A stretch of 5,657 bases of DNA from an uncultured Bacteroidales bacterium (GTDB lineage Bacteria > Bacteroidota > Bacteroidia > Bacteroidales > UBA932), in NCBI GenBank assembly GCA_900317065.1, contig ONFK01000120.1, positions 1-5,657 of the forward strand, in the 5' to 3' direction. The notes below the pieces were generated by a model. It was given only the letters and a program-made list of their open reading frames with translations. It was not told where the DNA came from and ran no database searches. Below, piece after piece: positions 1 through 5,657 of the stretch. The position numbers and the translations under genes were made by a program. How positions within the stretch are numbered: position 1 is the first letter of the stretch; each line of letters begins with the position of its first letter.

Positions 1-6
1 CACTTC

Positions 7-23
7 TTTTTTTTTTTTTTTTT
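7..23. repeat. Homopolymer run of 17 T upstream of recQ
   Basis: An uninterrupted run of T occupies 7-23, preceded by CACTTC and followed by ATAATTG. It ends 19 bases before the likely recQ ATG. The run is directly visible; its role is not. It could be the U-tract of a rho-independent terminator for a gene to the left (any hairpin would lie outside the window), an A/T-rich element upstream of a promoter, or a tract prone to length change. It could also carry a sequencing length error, as long homopolymers often do. Confidence 0.95.
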
Positions 24-39
24 ATAATTGTTAAATTTG
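23..39 (+). promoter_or_regulatory. Possible Bacteroidota-type -7 promoter boxes before recQ
   Basis: Bacteroidota promoters for the primary sigma factor have a -7 box of the form TAnnTTTG and a -33 TTTG or TTG. Two candidates are visible here: TATAATTG at 23-30 (one mismatch) and TAAATTTG at 32-39 (exact match). Neither has a -33 TTG at the right distance, because that stretch is the T tract or lies outside the window. The exact match ends only 3 bases before the ATG, so its transcript would be leaderless or start inside the gene; the first would leave a leader of only a few bases. This AT-rich leader could give such matches by chance. Confidence 0.25.
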
Positions 40-42
40 GGT

Positions 43-2259
43 ATGCATAGGGACTATTCCGCTGAAATACACAGCACTCTGAAGGAATTCTTCGGGTACG
101 ACAACTTCAAGGGGGACCAGGAACGGGTGATCAACCATCTCCTCAACGGAGGCGACGCCTTTGTCCTGATGCCTACAGGAGGAGGCAAATCACTTTGCTA
201 TCAGCTCCCTGCCCTTGTGGCGGAGGGCACGGCTATCGTGATTTCTCCGCTGATTGCGCTCATGAAGAATCAGGTGGATGTGCTGCGCGGCTTTGTCAGC
301 AGCAACGAGAGTATCGCCCATTTCCTGAATTCCTCGCTGTCGAGGCAGGAAATAGACGAGGTCCGTGCCGACCTTCTCGCCGGACGCACCAAGATACTCT
401 ACGTCGCTCCCGAATCGTTGACAAAGGAAGAGAACGTAGCCCTTCTGCAGGAAATCAAGATATCTTTCTACGCTGTGGACGAGGCGCACTGTATCTCGGA
501 ATGGGGACACGACTTCCGACCGGAGTACAGGCGCATCCGCAGTCTGGTGAACGAGATAGGCCGTGCTCCCATCATCGCCCTCACCGCAACGGCTACTCCA
601 AAAGTGCAGAGCGACATACTCAAGAATCTGGGTATTCAGGATGCCGTCATTTTCAAGTCGTCCTTCAACCGCCCCAACCTTTATTACGAAATCCGTAACA
701 AAGTTGAGCCGGAGAAGGACATAGTGCGTTTCATACGCCAGAATCCCGGCAAGTCCGGCATCATCTACTGCCTCAGCCGGAAGAAGGTCGAGGAGATGGC
801 CGCCTTCCTCAGCATCAACGGCATCCGGGCGCTGCCGTATCACGCAGGTCTCGATGCGAAGGTGCGTGCCGAGAATCAGGACAAGTTCCTGATGGAGGAG
901 ATAGATGTGATAGTGGCCACGATCGCCTTCGGCATGGGAATCGACAAGCCGGACGTGCGTTTCGTAATCCACTACGACATTCCCAAGAGCATAGAGAGTT
1001 ATTATCAGGAGACCGGGCGTGCGGGCCGCGACGGCGAAGAAGGCCTCTGCATCACCTACTACAGCTATAAGGATATACGCAAACTGGAGAAGTTCATGCA
1101 GGGAAAGCCCGTGGCCGAGCAGGAAATCAGCCGCCAGCTCCTGAACGAGGTCGTGGCATACGCCGAGTCCGGGCAGTGCCGCAGAAAGTTGCTGCTCAAC
1201 TACTTCGGCGAAGAATACACTCAGGAGAACTGCGGCTGTTGCGACAATTGCCTTCATCCAAAGCCTGTGTTCGACGGCCGCAAGGATATGCAGCTCGTCA
1301 TCGACCTCATCACCAGTCTTCCGGAGCACTTCAAGGTCGAGCATCTTGCCTGCATACTCGCGGGCAAGGAGACGGCCTTGATCAAGAGCTACAAGCACGA
1401 CGAACTCGAATTCTTCGGCAAGGGCAGCGCCCACGACGAACGCTTCTGGATCACCGTCATCCACCAGGGGATAGTGCATCATCTGCTCGAAAAGGAGATA
1501 GAGTCCTACGGCTTGATTTCAGTGACCGGAGCCGGCCTTGAGTTCCTGATCGCCCCGAGCAAGCTTGAACTCGTGCAGGACGGTGTATTCAGCGACGACG
1601 GTTCCGACGACTTCGAAGACGAAGAGGCTGCAGCCGCAGCAGGTGCTGTGCGCGGCGGTGGAGGATGCGACGAGAACCTCCTCAAAATGCTCAAGGACCT
1701 CCGGAAGGATGTCGCCCGCCGCCTGAAGCTCCAGCCGTGGATCATATTCGGCGATCCTGCACTGCAGGATATGGCCATCCTGTATCCCGTCACGATAGAT
1801 GAACTCAAGAACTGCCAGGGTGTAGGCGAAGGCAAGGCGCGCAAGTTCGGCGCCGAGTTCGTCAAGATTATCGCACAGTATGTCGAAGAGAACGACATCA
1901 CCCGCCCGGACGATTTCGTGGTGAAGTCGGCTCCCAACAAGAGCGCAAACAAGATTTTCATCATCCAGAGCATAGACCGGCGCATGGACCTCGAGGACAT
2001 CGCTTCCGCAAAGGGTATGGACCTCGATGAACTGGTGACGGAAATAGAGGGCATAGTTTCCACTGGAACCAAGCTGAATCTGGATTATTACATTGAAGAC
2101 AATTACGACGAGGAAGATGTGGAGGAGATTTACGAATACTTCCGAAGCGAAGCCGAATCCGACTCGGTCGATGAGGCAATCTCCGCCCTCGGTGGCGATT
2201 TCGAAGAACTCGAAATCCGCCTTATCCGCATCAAGTTCCTGTGTGATATAGCATCATAG
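43..2259 (+). CDS. recQ: ATP-dependent DNA helicase RecQ (3'-5' superfamily 2)
   Basis: RecQ unwinds DNA 3'-5' using ATP in recombination, repair and restart of stalled forks in the cytoplasm. The 738-residue protein has motif 0 (F17-Q26), Walker A MPTGGGKS (43-50), DEAH (146-149) running into the RecQ aromatic loop ISEWGHDFRPEY (151-162), motif III TATAT (181-185), and motifs V-VI over 293-331 with QETGRAGRDG (322-331). The RQC zinc site is C379, C397, C400, C403, followed by a winged helix (about 411-510). An acidic, Ala/Gly-rich linker (517-541) leads to an HRDC domain (about 543-615). The last 120 or so residues form a helical, acidic extension that resembles the helix-turn-helix-like tail of Bacteroides RecQ; E. 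coli RecQ (about 610 residues) lacks it. I chose ATG 43 over the in-frame TTG at 28 because it gives the usual short N-terminus before FGYDNF. There is no Shine-Dalgarno. The stop lies 7 bases before dnaG. No frameshift or missing catalytic residue was seen. Confidence 0.97.
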   Translation: MHRDYSAEIHSTLKEFFGYDNFKGDQERVINHLLNGGDAFVLMPTGGGKSLCYQLPALVAEGTAIVISPLIALMKNQVDVLRGFVSSNESIAHFLNSSLSRQEIDEVRADLLAGRTKILYVAPESLTKEENVALLQEIKISFYAVDEAHCISEWGHDFRPEYRRIRSLVNEIGRAPIIALTATATPKVQSDILKNLGIQDAVIFKSSFNRPNLYYEIRNKVEPEKDIVRFIRQNPGKSGIIYCLSRKKVEEMAAFLSINGIRALPYHAGLDAKVRAENQDKFLMEEIDVIVATIAFGMGIDKPDVRFVIHYDIPKSIESYYQETGRAGRDGEEGLCITYYSYKDIRKLEKFMQGKPVAEQEISRQLLNEVVAYAESGQCRRKLLLNYFGEEYTQENCGCCDNCLHPKPVFDGRKDMQLVIDLITSLPEHFKVEHLACILAGKETALIKSYKHDELEFFGKGSAHDERFWITVIHQGIVHHLLEKEIESYGLISVTGAGLEFLIAPSKLELVQDGVFSDDGSDDFEDEEAAAAAGAVRGGGGCDENLLKMLKDLRKDVARRLKLQPWIIFGDPALQDMAILYPVTIDELKNCQGVGEGKARKFGAEFVKIIAQYVEENDITRPDDFVVKSAPNKSANKIFIIQSIDRRMDLEDIASAKGMDLDELVTEIEGIVSTGTKLNLDYYIEDNYDEEDVEEIYEYFRSEAESDSVDEAISALGGDFEELEIRLIRIKFLCDIAS

Positions 2260-2266
2260 AACGGCA

Positions 2267-4273
2267 ATGATACCCAAAGAGACAGTCGACCTCATCCTGG
2301 ATACCGTACGGATAGAGGACATAGTAGGGGACTTCGTGACGCTGAAGCGCCGCGGGGCCAACTACGTGGCCTGCTGCCCTTTCCATCAGGAGAAGACTCC
2401 GTCGTTCTACGTGTCGCCTTCGAAAGGTATCTACAAGTGCTTCGGATGCGGGAAGTCCGGGTCCGCCGTAGGCTTCCTGATGGAGCACGAGCATAATTCC
2501 TACGTGGAGGCCCTGCGCTACATTGCGAAACGCTATAACATAGAGATCGTCGAGGAGGAGGAATCCCCGGAAGAGCTTGCCAGCCGCCAGCGCAGCGAAA
2601 GTCTGATGCTCGTGAGCGAATTCGCCCAGAAGTTCTTTGCTGACCAGCTCAAGTCCGGCGAAGGAAAGGACGTGGGCCTTGCCTACTACCATTCCCGCCG
2701 TCTGGAAGACGAAACCATAGAGAAATTCGGGCTCGGATGGGCCCCGTCCGGCAAGGATGCCCTCCTGCAGGCGGCGAAGGCAGCCGGATACAAAGAAGAG
2801 TACCTGCTCGATGCCGGACTCGTGGTGAAACGCGATGACGGCACCCTTGGCGACAAGTTCCGCGAACGCGTGATGTTCCCGATACAGTCGGTGAGCGGAC
2901 GTACCATCGCCTTCAGCGGCCGTACTCTCAAGGCCGACAATCCTGCAAAGTACGTCAACTCTCCCGATACCGAAATCTACCGCAAGAGCAACATCCTCTT
3001 CGGCATCTATTTCGCCAAGAGCGAGATATCCCGTCAGGATGAGTGTATTATCGTCGAGGGTAATATCGACTATGTGATGCTCCAGCAGCTGGGCATACAC
3101 AATGTGGTGGCCCCCTGCGGAACGGCGCTTACGGTGCAGCAGATCCGCCTGATACACAAGTTCACCGAGAATGTTCTGCTGATGAACGACGGCGACTCCG
3201 CCGGCATTCACGCTTCGCTGAAGGATATCGACCTCATCTTGTATGAAGGCCTGAACGTGCGCGTGGTGCTTCTTCCGGAAGGGGAGGACCCGGATTCGTT
3301 CAGCAAGGGCAGGAGCCTGGAGGAAGTGCAGGCGTACATCGCTGCCAATGCAAAGGATTTCCTCGATTTCAAGTCGGACATCCTCCTCGGGGAAGCCGCC
3401 GGGAATCCTCTCAAGAAGGCGAATTTCGTAAACGACATAGCGGACACCATCGCCCGCATACCAGATGCGGTAAAGCGCTCTGTTTATGTGAACACGGCCG
3501 CCGAGAAGTTCGACGTGGCTCCGGACATCCTCTTTGCGCGAGTGAAGACTACCCGCGACCGCCTGCTGGAAGACGAGCGCCGTGAGCGCGAGCGTGCAGG
3601 ACGCCAGGCATCTGCCGGAGCGGGACCGGACTCCTCATCTTCCGCGTTGCTTCGCAATCCTGTACGGGAAAATGCTCCAGAGGGAGGATCCGCTCCCTCG
3701 GCATCTGCGAGGTACATCCCGGAGAACCGCACCCTTGCGGCGGTGGAAGGCGACATCCTGACTTTCCTGCTGCAGCACGGATGCGAAGAACTGCACTTCG
3801 AGACGGACTCTCCGTACTACGATCCGGAGGCGGTCGACACGGTCGCAGGCTTCATGGCATCGGCAATAGAATCTACCGGACAGCCGCTTTCCAACAGCGG
3901 ATTCCGACGCGTGTACGACGCATATCTGGATCTTTACGACGAAGGCAAGGATCAGGACGAGATTGTCCGCACCCTTCTGGACTCTCCTGACAGAACACTT
4001 GCGGAAATAGCGGGAGAATTCTCGACCCGCCCGTATCAGTTATCGGTAAAACGCCTGGAGAGTTCCATGACATCGGAACAGTCCTGGCTGGTGACATACG
4101 TCCCCCGGGCCATGCTCACGCTTGCCGAGCGCCGGGTGGCATCGCGCCTCGAGGAAATACGCCGGGCGCTTTCCGGTGCTTCCGGGGAAGAAGAAATGGT
4201 CCTTATGCAGGAGATGACCAAATTGCAGAAAAGACAGAAGAAACTGAAAGAAACTCTGAAAAAAGAAGATTAA
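2267..4273 (+). CDS. dnaG: DNA primase DnaG
   Basis: DnaG makes the short RNA primers for leading- and lagging-strand synthesis and is recruited to the fork by the replicative helicase DnaB. The 668-residue protein, within the family's usual length, has the N-terminal CHC2 zinc domain (ligands C37, H40, C58, C61 in CCPFHQEKTPSF and YKCFGCG). The RNA polymerase core follows, with FRERVMFPI (198-206), GRTIAFSGRTL (211-221) and KYVNSPDTEIYRKS (228-241). The TOPRIM acidic residues are E264, D268, D308, D310, D341 and D343, in EGNID, NDGD and GEDPD. An Arg/Ser/Ala/Gly-rich, probably disordered linker (about 430-482) joins this to a divergent C-terminal region (about 485-668) in the position of the DnaB-binding domain, ending in a charged helix. 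EGNID and NDGD differ from the common EGYxD and YDGD, but the acidic residues remain. ATG 2267 fits the usual N-terminus; there is no Shine-Dalgarno. The gene lies 7 bases after recQ and 8 before metG, so co-transcription is likely. Confidence 0.97.
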   Translation: MIPKETVDLILDTVRIEDIVGDFVTLKRRGANYVACCPFHQEKTPSFYVSPSKGIYKCFGCGKSGSAVGFLMEHEHNSYVEALRYIAKRYNIEIVEEEESPEELASRQRSESLMLVSEFAQKFFADQLKSGEGKDVGLAYYHSRRLEDETIEKFGLGWAPSGKDALLQAAKAAGYKEEYLLDAGLVVKRDDGTLGDKFRERVMFPIQSVSGRTIAFSGRTLKADNPAKYVNSPDTEIYRKSNILFGIYFAKSEISRQDECIIVEGNIDYVMLQQLGIHNVVAPCGTALTVQQIRLIHKFTENVLLMNDGDSAGIHASLKDIDLILYEGLNVRVVLLPEGEDPDSFSKGRSLEEVQAYIAANAKDFLDFKSDILLGEAAGNPLKKANFVNDIADTIARIPDAVKRSVYVNTAAEKFDVAPDILFARVKTTRDRLLEDERRERERAGRQASAGAGPDSSSSALLRNPVRENAPEGGSAPSASARYIPENRTLAAVEGDILTFLLQHGCEELHFETDSPYYDPEAVDTVAGFMASAIESTGQPLSNSGFRRVYDAYLDLYDEGKDQDEIVRTLLDSPDRTLAEIAGEFSTRPYQLSVKRLESSMTSEQSWLVTYVPRAMLTLAERRVASRLEEIRRALSGASGEEEMVLMQEMTKLQKRQKKLKETLKKED

Positions 4274-4281
4274 GTATATAT

Positions 4282-5657
4282 ATGGAAAAGAAGTTCAAGA
4301 GAACCCTGGTGACGTGTGCGTTGCCCTATGCCAACGGCCCGGTGCATATCGGGCATCTTGCCGGAGTGTACGTCCCGGCTGACATTTATGTGAGGTATCT
4401 CCGTCTTCGCGGAGAGGATGTGCTGTATGTGTGCGGCAGCGACGAGCACGGCGTGCCCATCACCATCAAGGCCCGCCAGCAGGGCTGCACTCCGCAGGAC
4501 ATTGTGGACAAGTATCACGGCATAATAGGCGACAGCTTCAAGGCCCTGGGCATCAATTTCGATATCTACGGCCGCACTTCGTCGAAGATTCACGAGAAGA
4601 ATGCATCGCAGTTCTTCCGCAAGCTTTACGATGAGGGCAAGTTCGTCACGCAGGAAAGCGAACAGTACTACGATCCGGAGGCGAAGACCTTCCTCGCCGA
4701 CCGTTACATAGTGGGCACCTGCCCCAAATGCGGCAACGAGAATGCCTACGGCGACCAGTGCGAGAAATGCGGATCCACCCTCAGCCCGGAAGAGCTCATC
4801 AACCCACATTCCAAACTGAGCGGCGCAGAGCCGATAAAGAAAAAGACCACCCACTGGTATCTTCCCCTGCAGGACTATGAGCCCTGGCTCCGTGAATGGA
4901 TACTGGAAGGTCACAAGGAATGGCGTCCCAATGTCTACGGCCAGGTAAAGAGCTGGCTGGACGGAGGCCTGCAGCCGCGCGCCGTGACCCGCGATCTCGA
5001 CTGGGGCGTCCCCGTGCCCGTGGAAGGTGCCGAGGGCAAGGTCCTCTATGTGTGGTTCGACGCTCCCATCGGCTATATCTCCAATACCATCGAGCTCCTG
5101 CCGAACGACTGGGAGAAGTGGTGGAAGAGCCCCGATACCAAGCTGGTGCACTTCATAGGAAAGGACAATATAGTGTTCCATTGCATCGTGTTCCCTTCGA
5201 TGCTCAAGGCCTACGGCGACGGATTCATCCTTCCGGAGAATGTGCCTGCGAACGAGTTCCTGAATCTGGAAGGCGACAAGATTTCCACTTCCCGCGGCTG
5301 GGCGGTCTGGGCTCACGAGTATGTGCAGGACTTCCCGGGCAAGGAGGATGTGCTGCGCTACGTGCTCACGGCTAACGCTCCCGAGACCAAGGACAACGAC
5401 TTCTCCTGGAAAGAGTTCCAGACCCGCAACAATTCCGAGCTCGTCGCCATATTCGGCAATTTCGTGAACCGTGCTGTCGTGCTGACTCACAAGTATTTCG
5501 AAGGGCGTGTACCCGCTGCTGGAGAACTGACAGATGTGGACAGGGAGACCCTTGCCGAGGTTCCCGCCCTGCGCGAGAGTCTCGAGAAGAACATAGAGAA
5601 CTACCGTTTCCGCGAGGCGCTCAAGGATGCCATGCAGATAGCCCGCGTGGGCAACAA
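4282..5657 (+). CDS. metG: Methionine--tRNA ligase, class I, 3' end outside the window
   Basis: MetRS joins methionine to initiator and elongator tRNA-Met using ATP in the cytoplasm. 458 complete codons are visible with no stop before the window edge. The Rossmann catalytic domain begins TCALPYANGPVHIGH, with the HIGH signature at 22-25. The connective peptide holds a four-cysteine zinc knuckle, C147, C150, C160, C163, at the same spacing as E. coli MetRS. VWFDAPIGY (257-265) and HFIGKDNIVFH (290-300) are the methionine/adenylate pocket regions. The second signature is KISTS (333-337), followed by RGWAVW; this variant of KMSKS appears usual in Bacteroidota. The helical anticodon-binding domain starts near residue 380 and is cut. 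Bacteroidales MetRS is usually about 680 residues with a C-terminal EMAP/OB tRNA-binding domain, so roughly a third is probably missing; whether this copy has that domain cannot be seen. The start is 8 bases after the dnaG stop, in a TA-rich spacer without a Shine-Dalgarno or its own evident promoter. Confidence 0.97.
   Translation, partial: MEKKFKRTLVTCALPYANGPVHIGHLAGVYVPADIYVRYLRLRGEDVLYVCGSDEHGVPITIKARQQGCTPQDIVDKYHGIIGDSFKALGINFDIYGRTSSKIHEKNASQFFRKLYDEGKFVTQESEQYYDPEAKTFLADRYIVGTCPKCGNENAYGDQCEKCGSTLSPEELINPHSKLSGAEPIKKKTTHWYLPLQDYEPWLREWILEGHKEWRPNVYGQVKSWLDGGLQPRAVTRDLDWGVPVPVEGAEGKVLYVWFDAPIGYISNTIELLPNDWEKWWKSPDTKLVHFIGKDNIVFHCIVFPSMLKAYGDGFILPENVPANEFLNLEGDKISTSRGWAVWAHEYVQDFPGKEDVLRYVLTANAPETKDNDFSWKEFQTRNNSELVAIFGNFVNRAVVLTHKYFEGRVPAAGELTDVDRETLAEVPALRESLEKNIENYRFREALKDAMQIARVGN

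Noticed and set aside
28..42. In-frame TTG at 28 as the recQ start
   Set aside because: It would add only MLNLG, which no RecQ needs. It overlaps both promoter-like boxes, and an ATG lies five codons later.
190..1482. 430-codon open frame on the minus strand inside recQ
   Set aside because: Its codons are exact reverse complements of recQ codons (same register), so it stays open simply because recQ here avoids TTA, CTA and TCA codons. The translation shows no recognisable domain, while the plus strand encodes an unmistakable RecQ.
2257..2269. Terminator or internal promoter between recQ and dnaG
   Set aside because: The 7-base gap has no inverted repeat, T run or TAnnTTTG sequence.
2231..3211. 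326-codon open frame on the minus strand over dnaG
   Set aside because: It is in register with dnaG and explained by the same lack of TTA, CTA and TCA codons. It overlaps the conserved zinc and polymerase domains and has no family features.
4271..4284. TATATAT spacer before metG as a promoter
   Set aside because: The 8-base spacer is TA-rich but has no TTTG-type box, and a -7 box there would place the transcript start inside the gene.
4896..5375. Plus-strand frame of 159 codons overlapping metG, with similar ones at 195-698 and 1176-1541 in recQ
   Set aside because: These are out-of-frame readings of conserved genes, with Arg/Gly-rich low-complexity translations and no start context or known domain.
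4270..5490. 406-codon open frame on the minus strand over metG
   Set aside because: It is in register with metG codons. The third gene shows the same in-register pattern, which points to codon bias rather than hidden genes.
1..5657. Mobile element, CRISPR array, defence system or tRNA/rRNA gene
   Set aside because: The whole window apart from 57 bases is accounted for by three conserved housekeeping genes. No direct-repeat array, terminal inverted repeats or transposase motifs were seen.

Overview
This window reads as ordinary chromosomal DNA from a member of the Bacteroidota, most likely Bacteroidales. It holds three co-directional housekeeping genes packed almost end to end: recQ (DNA helicase, complete), dnaG (primase, complete) and metG (methionyl-tRNA synthetase, cut by the right edge). 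The lineage call rests on three things. RecQ carries a C-terminal extension beyond the HRDC domain and segments such as the MPTGGGKS and ISEWGHDFRPEY regions embedded in sequence that resembles Bacteroides RecQ as I remember it. MetRS has the KISTS form of the KMSKS loop followed by RGWAVW and NAPETKDNDF. None of the three starts has a Shine-Dalgarno sequence, which is usual in this phylum. The coding DNA favours G/C at third positions, so a GC-richer Bacteroidales is more likely than a typical low-GC Bacteroides. I cannot name the genus.

Layout: positions 1-42 are a short AT-rich leader with an uninterrupted run of 17 T (7-23) and two sequences resembling the Bacteroidota -7 box. recQ runs 43-2259, dnaG 2267-4273 and metG from 4282 past the window end. 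The gaps between genes are 7 and 8 bases, with no terminator or recognisable promoter in them, so a single transcript over all three is the simplest reading.

Functionally, RecQ acts in recombination and rescue of stalled forks, DnaG lays RNA primers at the fork, and MetRS charges tRNA-Met for translation. The cluster therefore joins genome maintenance to protein synthesis, but the genes need not interact beyond shared expression.

I found no mobile element, CRISPR array, RNA gene or defence system, and no convincing undescribed system. The points most worth checking are the T tract beside the recQ start, altered residues around the metal-binding motifs of the DnaG TOPRIM domain, and the C-terminal extension of RecQ.
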